Of a stretch of DNA of 64,000 bases, positions 30,901-35,824 are shown piece by piece. Numbering within the stretch: position 1 is the stretch's first letter; each line of letters begins with the position of its first letter. Location: positions 1 to 64,000 of the forward strand of contig CALCUH010000150.1 in the NCBI GenBank assembly GCA_937907165.1. The letters run 5' to 3'. The notes beneath the pieces are model-generated. The model was given only the letters and a program-made list of their open reading frames with translations. It had not been told where the DNA came from and did no database searches. The translations under genes and the position numbers were made by a program. The DNA is from an uncultured Bacteroidales bacterium. GTDB lineage: Bacteria; Bacteroidota; Bacteroidia; Bacteroidales; Paludibacteraceae.

Positions 30901-33074
30901 GACGCAAACAATGACACGCTCACTTTATCATATCCATTCATATCATCAACCGTTCCAGACACATACACATAGCCGTCTTTGTCAGGAGCAGTCACACCCG
31001 TAATTACAGGGGTTCCCAATTGACGGGCATCATCTAAAGAGGAAACGTCAACCGCCTTAGAACCTGCGGGTGAATTTAAAAATTTGGTTGTGTTAAAACG
31101 AGATTCTTGCGCAGAACGTTCGGAGATAGACATATACACCCCAGCTTCAGAGTTTCCGATAAATGTATTGTCATACAGCAAAGATGGAGTCCCCATTTCT
31201 TTCAATCCAATTATATTATAAGCTATTACATTGTTTGAAAATTCATTGGCACCATACATATCGCTATATACTCCGACTCCATTACCCAAATTTTGCAATG
31301 AACTATTTGTGCCAATATAGTTATCTTTCACATCCATATGTGGCTTTCCGTCAATATAGATTCCATATGACGTATTCCCGGAAATTACATTATCCACCAA
31401 TGTGGCCGCAGACATGTTTCCAATCTGCACACCTATATCATTGCCATCTAACAATTTATTCGTTCCATCTTTACCAATCACACACCCTTCAATAACGGAG
31501 CCACCTCCATTGTTGCCACCAACTCTACCATACAAAATTCCAACTTTTGAACCAGAAATGACGCAATGCGAAATTGAATCTAATGACACCGTAGTTGGGC
31601 AATTGATTCCTCCGTCGCCGTTATCCAAAATGTTACATTTTTTTATTACGCCAATGGTTCCATATTCTTGATAAATACCATATTCATTGTCCGTTATGGA
31701 ACAATTCGAAATTTCGGAAACAGTACCTGCGCAATGGATACCTTTCGGACTACCGCTTATATTGGAGCAGTTAGAAATTTTCTTAATCGATCCTTGATAT
31801 ACATGAATACCCGCAGAAGTATTATCATATATCTCACAGGATTCAATTGTCGTCAAAACGCTATTTACCATAACGCCAACACCACAATCATGAATTTTAC
31901 AATTGGAAATTAGACCAACTGACTCAGAATATACACGAACTCCATCTTCTGCGCAATTATAAATTTGAGAATTCTTTAATTCGCTAATTTTTGTATAATA
32001 AATACCATTCTCTCCACAATCCGAGATTATGCAACTATCAATCGAAATCAAATCATTATGCAGATAAATTCCATGACCTTTCGGATTGGTGATAGTATCC
32101 TTGACGAACCTTGTTGTGCCATCCATTTTACTACTACCAGAGATTCCGCATTTAAGTTTTGAGTTTCGCAATACAAATATGTTGGCTGAAGACAACTGTA
32201 TCGCTGTATCCGCCACAACTCTTGACATTTCCCCCAAATCAGACGAATAAAAGGATAAGTTCGATTTAAAATGGCAATTATCTATTTTTGAGTTCGATGC
32301 CAAGTTATAGAAGGAAACGGAACCAGAAAAATCGCAATTCGAAAACGTTTCAACATTGGAATAAATGGAAGAGGTTCCACCATCGGCAACAACTTTCGAT
32401 ATCTCTGATACAGATTCCGCATGAACCATCAATGGCGTTTCACAACCATTAAATTTACAATCGTTTATAACATTAACCGTCGGTTGAAATTTAGTACCAT
32501 CATATACAGCAATACCCTTTGAACAATTTGCAAAGGTACAACCTTTGATTGCACCAATATTCCCATAACTATATATACCTGCATTATCAGCATTACTAAA
32601 TGAACAATTTTGAATTATGTCGATACTACCTGTTGACAAAGGAGCCAGAATAGAGATGCTGTAACCTGAAAACGAACATCCCGACAACAAATTCATAGGA
32701 TAATCGAAACGTAGTCCTTGTGAACCACTCTCCGCCGTAAAATTAATGTTTGAAATTTCCTTTACTAATGTGTCGGAGAAATAGAATCCACTTGATTTAA
32801 TAGTTACTTTATTCGTTCCTCCTTGAATAGATATCACTCTCTTTATGATAAAGGTAACCTTATCAGCATCAATCGTATTTTGGGCGGATGAGGGCAAATT
32901 GAAAGTCACAACAGCTTCATCTTTTTGTGGAAGTTCATTGATTTGTGACACAATATCATACAGAGATCCTTCACCAGACGCATTAGGAGAGGTAACTTTA
33001 TACGTATGAACAGCTGCTAAAGACATCATTTGCACAGCCACAAAAGCCAGAATCAAAGAAAAAATTCTTTTCAT
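12990..33074 (-). CDS. Giant SprB-like surface adhesin with parallel beta-helix modules
   Basis: 6,694 residues with signal peptide MKRIFSLILAFVAVQMMSLA. Residues about 40-780 form short-period parallel beta-helix repeats rich in C, N, G and I (ISNC, GIYI, NNTF). Seven modules follow, opening near residues 787, 1235, 1978, 2761, 3273, 3678 and 4156. Each opens with a sequence like VKTKREGKGDGSSWENAM, then FYVAEGRY, and closes with DQRGVARLDSTCMGAYE, the layout of beta-helix proteins with a choice-of-anchor-Q-like end. Most module joins add a GCDS linker. From about 4560 to 6580 there are about fifteen SprB-like Ig repeats, the clearest being VTCNGAADGSVEFFVNGG. The last 100 residues (SPNPFETDF, then LYFYNMNG) resemble a type A T9SS sorting domain. 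SprB of Flavobacterium is a T9SS-exported gliding adhesin of similar size. Here adhesion is the safer role; motility is unproven. Confidence 0.85.
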   Translation of the reverse strand: MKRIFSLILAFVAVQMMSLAAVHTYKVTSPNASGEGSLYDIVSQINELPQKDEAVVTFNLPSSAQNTIDADKVTFIIKRVISIQGGTNKVTIKSSGFYFSDTLVKEISNINFTAESGSQGLRFDYPMNLLSGCSFSGYSISILAPLSTGSIDIIQNCSFSNADNAGIYSYGNIGAIKGCTFANCSKGIAVYDGTKFQPTVNVINDCKFNGCETPLMVHAESVSEISKVVADGGTSSIYSNVETFSNCDFSGSVSFYNLASNSKIDNCHFKSNLSFYSSDLGEMSRVVADTAIQLSSANIFVLRNSKLKCGISGSSKMDGTTRFVKDTITNPKGHGIYLHNDLISIDSCIISDCGENGIYYTKISELKNSQIYNCAEDGVRVYSESVGLISNCKIHDCGVGVMVNSVLTTIESCEIYDNTSAGIHVYQGSIKKISNCSNISGSPKGIHCAGTVSEISNCSITDNEYGIYQEYGTIGVIKKCNILDNGDGGINCPTTVSLDSISHCVISGSKVGILYGRVGGNNGGGSVIEGCVIGKDGTNKLLDGNDIGVQIGNMSAATLVDNVISGNTSYGIYIDGKPHMDVKDNYIGTNSSLQNLGNGVGVYSDMYGANEFSNNVIAYNIIGLKEMGTPSLLYDNTFIGNSEAGVYMSISERSAQESRFNTTKFLNSPAGSKAVDVSSLDDARQLGTPVITGVTAPDKDGYVYVSGTVDDMNGYDKVSVSLFASDGRSQDAVEFLASDSTDVSGAFKIKVKKGEAPFFSVIAIAERYSYAYSEFSEVYNAFFTTSFFVKTKRNGTGDGSSWTNAMSGEDFARILPLVADGTKFYVAAGKYQPIYDNKGEVPTDITDKEFFTTKCVSIYGGFPSTAKGTDLTRDPAKYLTTFDGDLAQNNASEYDYDEFSYGSFRNDDVRHILRIQPVNSGSVEISGIVFENSRQNSREGSACLDVTGSSSNKVSCNINKCTFSRGTAGLGLYSCSDSKVSECLFLNNETGGSFSDAAQKSTVRVEKNTFVNIESWHFNSTCKKAIIVNNTFAGVPKVSNSINADTAYVMNNTFNGEIWSTSTSLLNLVGNIINGDVAYMGTNVKSSHNVYLDVNKDSLFIDKSDVLATAEELDALLADKPIYDDHTLVIPLQDDKLTSGKSIRFPLSETMVTEDQRGVARLDNTCAGAYEINCANDTTLVRDTIYVGGKFMDVTYTQVGVHDSIFENLKSQFGCDSVVMHILLVKPDPTVKEYYVKTKREGKGDGSSWENAMNGEDFAAVLPLAPDGATFYVAEGRYVPKYGENLSSDVESPKLCYEINSSVTIRGGYPAGAKTGAVSDPLKYETTFDGDFNGDDIINESLETDGQTILSKDNVADNLTNIFYTKTPGALQINIEGVRIKNSFNGIFIGSADKQVQINTCEFFNNSNAINISVNTNLNVKNVSFVKNYNRCLVLKGLNSGSSVHIDSVSFDSNYGRLIEAISGNGYWGTTIYMSNVSANKNVGKNDLTGHPIIDVYNEDFNITNSEFKENYGLINVSRGGSQIDSSAFERNIGFVTCVGENGLMVKNSSFKENKSSGKLLECNNSSAVCVVDNTLLDGNEASTLISVIGEHAILNLTNSVVENNEISGNLVDANIDSLAINHVTFNNNNIGSSQRLLSVTAFGHVSITSNNFSNNVSLYTPKDPEDSDEADVPEMIFLKGREDKIETLFNVEGNTFWENQFGTVITVSYRCDSVLIANNTIVSNKLSSTLMFFAFAHNSTLYNNTIIGNVVDNGEVIFLQEADVPFIGNIIVGNVDPNASNAESIGSIWSVPVFYHNILPYHNAALNGGCEEEISLEDNVLTFTNANKAKCAGLKNTKDRNKEILTTLFEGSYDDTKNLFTPILKFNGGFTPTLALKTDRLSDGTSIRFPLSETMVTEDQRGVARLDSTCMGAYELGCGDYLTEVSDTIFVGGEFLGKTYDVIGRFDSIPETSVNSFGCEETVIHTLFVKPDPSVLAYYVKTKSEGKGDGSSWENAMSGDDFAACLPLAPDGATFYVAEGRYVPKYGENLMTSKTSSDLYYQINSSINIIGGYPKNASGNALSQPDKYITLFDGDFKNDDVTKDSLDEYDGTTVLKNYTNTDDDSYHLFMTDIRRPLSVSFEGVTFSHTFYGVLFSSTDDPLNLNCKNVRFENIYEYTIKNDRTMGVVSVDYSRFDNCEGGIYVGYSDLSVKNSQFNEINGNYLFFGQSDLNGLTSIVLDSVTVSECSGKIQSMGHLDIRNSNFESINTTSEFIAIWSSGLPGESVNILNSKFSHSHCGRFIYSYAETVKIKSSLFDDFVVNAEFYVGGDLEMQNSKVLNCSGPAEFFRCSNGNVIFVSDTLESNSCKSLVKADKDCSFDGCLIRDNNAAVLSNQISTVYPISFSDCQIIGNYGGGVALDTCFFVNQSFTDLEMVDSLSFTRTVIDGNKFKYLIHSERIKVFISDCDLENNVSRQDMINAFGSHLSITGSSLVKNKGYILIQNAGIINSKGSPIRMNYFANNTFVGNEAEDHIYYGYYSNQRFYNNTFLGNKGKYHVSIRGDKTTDNDTLAFVGNIFFGNEIDYFSFDETLALYYEYNIMPLLQDSHKNLLCNPGKSNIIADYRFDEILQNADYENVSEFSNVKNYYEEVAELYDGTIDKTTGLFTPVLKTDKGIVPYVALKADKLPDGTSIRFPLSETMVTEDQRGVARLDSTCMGAYEINCLNDTTYEENSIWVGDKFLGVTYASIGRYDDIVETITEVDGCEKTVVHTLFVKPDPSIRNYYVKTKREGKGDGSSWENAMDGDDFAACLPMAPNGATFYVAEGRYVPKYGEGLSVMANANECCYEINSSISIIGGYPASAAGKVTSNPDKYKTIFDGDLLGDDEEKHDGSYIGGLYFDNALDDIQEMFVQKADLKLQGVDITGCNRHNTPKRGPIVMEKEGVKLYLRSVDFYENVTCVSGTESSEIYIDSCRFVKCIGDGSNAGAITNYGSLYIRNSYFNQCYTVYYGGAIFSPDEGCVVDVENTTFDNCYAGRGGAVIMIQRGGKLRSVNSTYVNNFSDSSFVNSSVVYGKNCDCEFYNNTFLSNKLPANRVVYIEDVNSTIMVGNVFESVEQIGSNASAFSKNNIYTSPLFVSGEDASEFEENDIVLQPSDLSSLFEGQYDTENNTFKATLKDNGGFTPTIALKSDTLPDGTSIRFPLTATTVTEDQTGAARLDSTCMGAVEFVCLGDAFETKDTINLGDSYTFQGEEVGKAITRAGVYHYSDTLKTSNGCDSIISLTLAVRPELLENGYFVKVKGTGNGEDWENAMSAAMFDTLLPLFPDGAKVFIAEGTYKSDSYAFEVNSSISLTGGFPADAVTGAVSDPENYTTTLYAGGKYNDDDMSEYTYSFYNFDDNKSCVLNIRGDRDVEMYGLTIKGAYSCDSGAVNMENASLTIDRCVFKMNVATAIKAGKGAELEITDSYFTLNFGTRGGVFNLDGAQLDVKRSLFEKNIAISSECGIDSIGGVAYMNNTKANIENSTITGNLATKGAVFAITSSDLKLTNNTIVGNNFIAGDNSGSVIYSDSQSDVDLFANIIVGNKDGYFSANMASMTNIHSDYNIMDEEIIWTKGGHDMMMAKDEIASVMDVESYDAGVSPNLRDVGGYTKVIPVITSSFSGGKVICVERDVRKVDVDQRGINRKDTSCVGAYEFPTYMNYYVKTQPHGDGSGRDWANAMGDTTFAMYFPIVPANATFHVAEGVYHAYNTANAYNTTRPVNVIGSYPPDAQEGAVANASKYTTVLSSDYNDDDEYIVSQYDYSAFDVKNLQDDQSRVMSINSKLDGHVYLYGLRFVGSYPMFRGSSAALTLGPVTGKSLSAQLDSCEFLYDYMGISSYLDTLNLVSCRFDSLAYSGLSHYKYGAPSILNVDGCSFTNLEQSMYVGDYNGNVIVSNSTFNNVFQLLQTYNYLPYGSGAPRVKSELRFYNNTMFDGKASWEDINFPESTDIILMGNVFNTRMKLNGMAIPSEDSRIVSDYNLYIENPDTIGNAFPFGEHDILVEPKDVDGVIAGSLKENKFIATSKKMNDENITCVVELLDDKLATGQYIRLPKEESVVEVDQIGSARHSMSCMGAFEIDCKPDTFFYFDTIQIGNQFRGIVYDTVGNYNVIGEDSVNVVGCPLAVVHKLYVTPSFEGQGYYVKTERSGRGTGADWENAMNGADMVYGITQVPDNAVFYVAQGNYNLDQLSGSSVIDAPHAFSIIGGYKKNPSLRDVPNVNNKTILASDTLNFIINVKEPEGDVTDATTVGFYNLYLNNISLKGAVGRDVTLDSCAVRSEKIVLSISEANNVKIKDVSFDGISGSDMCMNVDATASVRVENSTINNYQDAISAVGMNGDLTVVNSTFTGNKSHELIKSTHVNGVTYLYNNTIAGNNGEETLLSLGKAIVKGNIFLGNSSSSFDVADGSEIAYNVLSSSYTGGDETNVKLSDTELPLYLDGSLDATNGIFTANLKDNGGFTPTVALLNDSFPDHSLARFEKEYTIVDFDQRGIPRLELLCYGAYELYDGVRDTVVIPVLDSICLGSDYSFGALSLETSDMNEGETTSYDYFVKGVLTSDTLYQLSLVVVPVLNIQLDDVMASPTLCHGSGNGAVKFSSYVKRSGSMDVIINNAAGKTVSSEMTRLISDYQKNDLPLGKYTASLVSNASCVVDTSFSFEVTDRDSMQAEDCADTLYTTCANEPTSQLTIPIRGFHSSATFYIDDTEINALSANAVVEYDDDADFTAQASIKLSAIDLGSHNVTAIDACGKKYDLKKFEVLMSKAYEIAMDEVDYRKDSLKCGLDLAYAKFHILSGTSATFSLTSDKGYNYTNVFSGKDTTLSFDDLGRGDYRAVLIKNLAGCSDSIVETFSIKSQEPLLQSLTVNGVLCADANIKVDAQGGRGAYTYHWTYPDGTKHDLSVGVLSDVNAGDYICVVEDGDGCFSDPDTASLKSEQELSALVVDTVYFKDITCITSNNGTIVAKFSSNDNKQSVTCSVTNLETNEISKATATKQKGELKINTLPAGKYSYDIYYGSAECRMDTNGVKGTFEIHSKSNIFKMDELKVTSPQTCLSSPNAIAEIDASGWEDDYKCYFINPTKKDSSYRVMKGEAVNGDIHFITPGLNGGSYIFRVYDACGSSVTSNGIDLPTYDKYEVTEIDHTDSLLCAKEKSGEIIFSVKGGIPSVAVPTINDKKLSITDEIKVSDLGQGTYRIAYGPSNVQSCPKDLAYLDVRIAGPDSLKIEYLLSGNCPTSKLSATVTGESAPYTYVWNYGDLHEETEKPILPFEIQRGETYSLSVTDAHQCDTYTEEVRIPDASELPGLKISLTPEAQKCHNEDNGSLVIKPSLTKATNLSLVSTVSYVLEGTTDTISVENTLRSNGDNDFVGLYNVLKPGVYYATVRLGGLDCDMGVAPATGKARVDSIGELQFSTEFNTTPMTCTSSNPNGTATFDVAGWVWSNTLEYYEDGVEKVGGLSDVKPEKKPNYVGGFQLNDLRGTTYVVHVEDICHNEIFGKFTVDQFEPKVEIDSVTHLTCYNNANGSFLCKIYGWTPKHKATLVCQGSNYFKTSDPTRFSVDTINGQPVATFRAQGMHTGKWNLSVVNECGETLTDTATVNGFDYYNIELDKSSIIDLKCPYDTNGVIVLNVTGGIGETELISASATKVNYPCLVPSDDTTITYEEKRTYQVVASYDSAAVADTLFDTIISGHDVWIDTILTYPRRVDTTGEFMFDTIWSITQVPVIHTGYKTATCDSLSHVPYRHSSFVPSTQWTNTSGVYTYVNGKEGSYHFIYRSTAPGCHDSTDILVRITRPVNVEINNAVLPISCTTSTDGEITILPFRGPDFKSMMIGDTVFVGHDTLNTFKMNKLYTYDRDENGNRVVVTYPKGKNPDSIRIDELYIDDIETVSWSREKSDKSWEVIDNNIVFPDSSDLLETAYYKDGYVVTTPVYANTPLEPFWFDHMGDYFYRNTITVSNLAPGRYSVKLTDHNACVYTDTFKVEEPERPLKIDSVVYDPAAAYCDPSKRQILAYGSGGWGSYNFTFSDTAKVTTLGEQSDGYRGGEATYYSSETMTGWGVSQYLDPGLYTVVLLDEKGCMVQSEEQYSVKSKFKLHIDTTKTHCPEDPTAPVIVKFIDKPKDGTKFDVYEITDPCRTDTLDDCRDSIMVPLLTGADFKVKNDTALLEGIELSARKLLKKTHGLFVYEATDEHCGTYVQGTVDDSIPSAKASKKDITPVTCNGAADGSVEFFVNGGSTPYYLERNDEWNSSTVIETFNTTLNSYEETVSVGDPSDTTTMHDTTVVRQFFKVNNMKAGSYAFTLLDSRGCRSVLGSPETFDTLLVVKEPDPLTAVFNSSVVCPEASLTKGGNIFFQNVSGGTKPYIYSYAYRDVAGDDCDAVTAIETGELGYDIHMYVTDQHECKIDTVIQFKNDNLIVDSVSFWASTWRNQGDILALIDVCGPDENLDSVSYVFKDKDGKPDPRVELLDKRMYIYDIANGEAKYRNALTGIDTKTEASDAYFRNHFNLLIDEELAKHISFIRLNDTTQSWKNSKSENPWAEHTVLMKAYFKGCEYQYECKEGLKVAYDGYDPYEGGVSLRSEIVSMEVSPNPFETDFTVTARFSSRVDADLYFYNMNGNVTAHPIKVSASELVPNGDEFVATMKFTPAEIFGDGGVPATDAIIVFLKTKRDAISTIALFHDADMDK
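24633..25071. repeat. Module-junction repeat, copy C, in the giant gene
   Basis: This block covers the close of one beta-helix module and the opening of the next. It begins with a 45-base stretch (24633-24677) that also occurs unchanged at 26988-27032 and 29223-29267, and ends with the closing SIRFPL/GAYE segment (about 24975-25071). The part between is diverged but homologous. Confidence 0.85.
26988..27426. repeat. Module-junction repeat, copy B, in the giant gene
   Basis: Same organisation as the copy at 24633. The GC-rich segment at 26988-27170, encoding VAEGRYVPKYGE and GSSWENAM, stands out from the AT-rich helix-coding DNA on both sides. The closing segment at 27329-27426 is nearly identical to 24975-25071. 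Confidence 0.85.
29223..29650. repeat. Module-junction repeat, copy A, in the giant gene
   Basis: Same organisation as the copies at 24633 and 26988. A fourth, partial copy of the closing segment is at about 23456-23563. High DNA identity at the junctions, with diverged sequence between them, points to duplication followed by gene conversion, or to assembly by recombination at the junctions. Confidence 0.85.
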
Positions 33075-33510
33075 ATATCAATTATTTATTTTTTACAAAG
33101 TATGCGTCAGAAAACATGAAACATCAAGAAAATGGGACGAAATACAATAAAAATTCAAACCATTCCTCACAAAGTCTATCATCTTGAATACCACACATTT
33201 ATAGTTTTTTACAACTATTCATATATCAGCAACATCACCTCAAATTTTCTGAAACGAGTGCAAAATTAAATAAATTTATTCACAATCAACATTAATTCAT
33301 GCAATAAAATCAATAAATTATTTTCGCAACGCAAATATTCGGATTGACTTTTATCGTATATAACAGGCGAAGATATTCTCCTGCCGCATCATCATGTGCT
33401 TTCACATTCCCTAATAAAATTTATATGTCACAACGAGCCCGATCGGATGGAACCGAGTACCGTCATGTCCGCACAACACAATTCGTCTTTGTAATCGATA
33501 CAATTTTTCG
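33075..33510. other. Upstream region and leader of the giant-adhesin operon
   Basis: 436 bases without a gene. It separates the 234-residue gene from the giant gene on the same strand. It holds the best candidate promoter for the 32-kb block (33261-33268), which would leave a leader of about 180 bases. The leader is AT-rich with no strong hairpin that I can see. The part from about 33340 to 33480 has more G+C but no open frame of note. Confidence 0.5.
33261..33268 (-). promoter_or_regulatory. Candidate -7 element for the giant-adhesin operon
   Basis: On the minus strand the sequence is TAATTTTG, an exact match to the Bacteroidota -7 consensus TAnnTTTG. A good -33 TTTG at the usual distance is lacking (only a CAAT on the plus strand near 33283). 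Transcription would start near 33254. Confidence 0.35.
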
Positions 33511-34215
33511 CTATTTTAGTTCCACATCCTTCTTTCTAACATAACCGAATATTTTTTCACCTTCCCAAGATTCATATTCAAACTTATAATATTCTCTTTT
33601 CTTACCAATGATAGAAAGCAAGACATCACTTGTATCAAACCCCGAAATAGGCTTGAAATTCAAATCATAAATAATCTTTCCAGACAGGACCGAACAAACA
33701 TCATGATCTTCATATTCAATATCAAAATATTTCAAATCATCTTTCCTATAAGCAATTAGATAATTGATTATAGGAGAAGGCAGCTTTACCATAGATAAAG
33801 AGAACTTGCAGTTAATCGTTAAATTGTCAATCTCGCAAAATGAACACTCTACTCTATTAAATAAAGCGTCATCCAATCTTTTATTAAAAGATAATGATTC
33901 CTGTTTTACCGAATCCAAATATTCATACATGACTCCAGTATTAGACTTTAAGAAAATTTTCTCATCGACATATGTGCTAAGTTCTTCCTCGAAAAAGCCA
34001 ATAGTATTATAATAAAAAGAGAACTTAGTTCCTGATGGATTTACATAAATAGTCAAACAAGTATGGTCTTTATATATGCGATATTCTGATTCGTAAGAGT
34101 TTTCATCATATCTTATTCCCCAAACTCCTTGAACGCAGTCCAAATCTGTCGACATACCTATTTCTATGTTAAACAAGTATAAAGAGACATATAAAATTAA
34201 AAATTTCAGTTTCAT
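33511..34215 (-). CDS. Exported protein of unknown function, 234 residues
   Basis: Not recognised. The N-terminus (MKLKFLILYVSLYLFNIEIG, then MSTDLDC) is hydrophobic and reads as a signal peptide. The body is rich in Y, D, E and S with two Cys near the middle (ECSFCEID). The last 30 residues (YYKFEYESWEGEKIFGYVRKKDVELK in part) look like the end of a bacterial SH3-type fold, which often binds peptidoglycan or ligands. It is AT-rich, like the 207-residue gene at the other end of the block. It lies upstream of the giant gene on the same strand, 436 bases away, so it probably has its own transcript. It may be an orphan immunity-type or cell-envelope protein; neither is supported beyond its position and export signal. 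Confidence 0.6.
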   Translation of the reverse strand: MKLKFLILYVSLYLFNIEIGMSTDLDCVQGVWGIRYDENSYESEYRIYKDHTCLTIYVNPSGTKFSFYYNTIGFFEEELSTYVDEKIFLKSNTGVMYEYLDSVKQESLSFNKRLDDALFNRVECSFCEIDNLTINCKFSLSMVKLPSPIINYLIAYRKDDLKYFDIEYEDHDVCSVLSGKIIYDLNFKPISGFDTSDVLLSIIGKKREYYKFEYESWEGEKIFGYVRKKDVELK

Positions 34216-34420
34216 CTTATTACAATAATCGGGTTCTAATATATCCTCTAAAAATTAGCGGATGGTTGAAAAATAAAACATTTCCAAATGCTGAAGCTTC
34301 TTTTATTCTACGCCAGCTAATTTAAGTTTTATTTTCGTAACTTAGCATAATGGGAAACAAGACATTCTCAATTTATTTTACAACAACTCTTAACTTTTAG
34401 TTCTTAATTCAATTGGTGTT

Positions 34421-34972
34421 ATGGTAAACAAAACAATTGGCACATTACTGGTATTCATCGTCGCCACTTCATGTGGTTGCGGAGGGAAAAACCATGCGAT
34501 AAACAAAGACGAGCAGGCCACCAAAATAAGTCAAGCCGCCGAAACGAAGATGTCATCGGAGAACGCGGAGACAAATCGCCGCAAAATTCTCTTTGTGCGC
34601 AACGGTGGCGGAAACATCGAATACACCCTTCAACCTCAAGCCGACAGCATAAGTTTACACATAAGGAAGTTCAGTTTCAAAGCGGCGGACTTTTCCGTGA
34701 AAGTGTCCAAGAGCGACATCGACTCGTCTACCGTCAAAACAATCGAGCAAATCATCAACGGAGAGTTGGACTTAGGGAAACCTGACACGACGAAGAGAGG
34801 CGGCATGATGATGACCGGGACATGGGCCTTCGCCTACCTACTCGAAGACGACACCACCCGAACACAAATACACGACAAAGAGATCGTGAACACAATCTCC
34901 CTCTCGGAAGAAACCGTCAGGACCCTCATCGAATCCGCAGACTCAACTCTCTTTAGCGGATTAAATCATTAG
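34421..34972 (+). CDS. Small lipoprotein of unknown function
   Basis: 183 residues. The N-terminus (MVNKTIGTLLVFIVATSCGC) is a lipoprotein signal with a likely acylated Cys at 18 in ATSC, followed by GCGGKNH, a glycine-rich start common for Bacteroidota lipoproteins. The mature part is K/T/D-rich with no Cys and no motif I know. The middle (GGMMMTGTWAFAYLLEDD) may be a core strand pair. It is transcribed away from the 234-residue gene across a 205-base gap. A near-consensus -7 element (TAACTTAG, 34338-34345) lies about 75 bases before the start. Function unknown; probably an envelope protein. Confidence 0.65.
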   Translation: MVNKTIGTLLVFIVATSCGCGGKNHAINKDEQATKISQAAETKMSSENAETNRRKILFVRNGGGNIEYTLQPQADSISLHIRKFSFKAADFSVKVSKSDIDSSTVKTIEQIINGELDLGKPDTTKRGGMMMTGTWAFAYLLEDDTTRTQIHDKEIVNTISLSEETVRTLIESADSTLFSGLNH

Positions 34973-35045
34973 CATAGGACGGAAGACCTATGCGTTAGAG
35001 CTACGGTTCAAGCCATAGTGCTCTACTCTACCGTTTATCAAGCAA

Positions 35046-35078
35046 CAAAAAAAGCCGAGACCCCGTCCCGGCTTTTTT
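35046..35078. terminator. Two-way intrinsic terminator
   Basis: AAAAAAAGCCGAGAC pairs with GTCCCGGCTTTTTTT with one mismatch. The stem has a run of seven T on the plus strand and seven A before it, so it works in both directions. It lies between the lipoprotein gene (plus) and pyrH (minus), ending both. A second short stem (GCATAGG with CCTATGC, 34972-34993) lies just after the lipoprotein stop. Confidence 0.85.
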
Positions 35079-35096
35079 TATGCGCAATGAGATAAA

Positions 35097-35807
35097 TTAC
35101 GGATGCACATAGGTGCCGATGTTCTCACCAGCGACCACCTTTTTGAGGTTACCCAACTTATCCATATTGAAAACGACGACAGGAAGATTATTGTCGCGGC
35201 ACATCACGGTTGCGGAAAGATCCATCACCTTGAGGTTGCGGACAAGAATCTCGTCGTATGAAATATCGTCGAACTTCTTAGCGGAAGGATCCTTTTCAGG
35301 GTCGGCGGTATAAATACCATCCACACGCGTACCCTTGAACATCGCATCAGCCTCTATCTCGATGCCGCGGAGAGAAGAACCCGTATCCGTAGTGAAGTAA
35401 GGACAACCCGTACCAGCCGCAAAGATTGTGATGTAACCTTGGTTGAGAAGTTCGATAGCTTTGTCCTTGGAATAGAACTCACCGATAGGCTCCATGCGGA
35501 TAGCAGTCAAGACCTTACACTTCGCACCAGCAGCGGTAAGGGCGGAACAAAGCGCCAAAGCGTTGATTGTCGTCGCGAGCATACCCATCTGGTCACCCTT
35601 CACACGATCAAAACCCTTTTGAGAGCCGGAGAGTCCGCGAAAAATATTACCGCCACCAATCACGATACCGAGTTGCACACCCATATCAGCGATCTCCTTG
35701 ATTTGGTCGGCATATTCACCCAAGCGTTTCTCATCGATGCCATAACCCTTCTCTCCCATTAGAGATTCTCCGCTGAGTTTCAATAATATACGTTTAAATT
35801 TAGCCAT
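35097..35807 (-). CDS. pyrH: UMP kinase
   Basis: 236 residues, the usual size for the family. It phosphorylates UMP to UDP with ATP in pyrimidine nucleotide synthesis in the cytoplasm. Seen: the amino-acid-kinase opening FKRILLKLSGESLMGEKGYG, the glycine loop GIVIGGGNIFRG, and GTGCPYFTTDTGSSLRGIEI with DAMFKGTRVDGIYTADP. The start follows rplQ by 70 bases, with a strong terminator between, so it is probably transcribed separately or by read-through. No clear TAnnTTTG box lies in the gap. In many bacteria pyrH sits beside tsf and frr; here it lies behind the alpha operon. Confidence 0.97.
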   Translation of the reverse strand: MAKFKRILLKLSGESLMGEKGYGIDEKRLGEYADQIKEIADMGVQLGIVIGGGNIFRGLSGSQKGFDRVKGDQMGMLATTINALALCSALTAAGAKCKVLTAIRMEPIGEFYSKDKAIELLNQGYITIFAAGTGCPYFTTDTGSSLRGIEIEADAMFKGTRVDGIYTADPEKDPSAKKFDDISYDEILVRNLKVMDLSATVMCRDNNLPVVVFNMDKLGNLKKVVAGENIGTYVHP

Positions 35808-35824
35808 GATAATAGAATTAGATT

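Noticed and set aside
12990..33074. CRISPR-like array, from the regular repeats
   Set aside because: The repeats are in frame, hundreds of bases long, and encode recurring protein modules. There are no short spaced repeats.
33340..33480. Gene remnant upstream of the giant gene
   Set aside because: G+C is a little higher, but the frames are short and give nothing recognisable.
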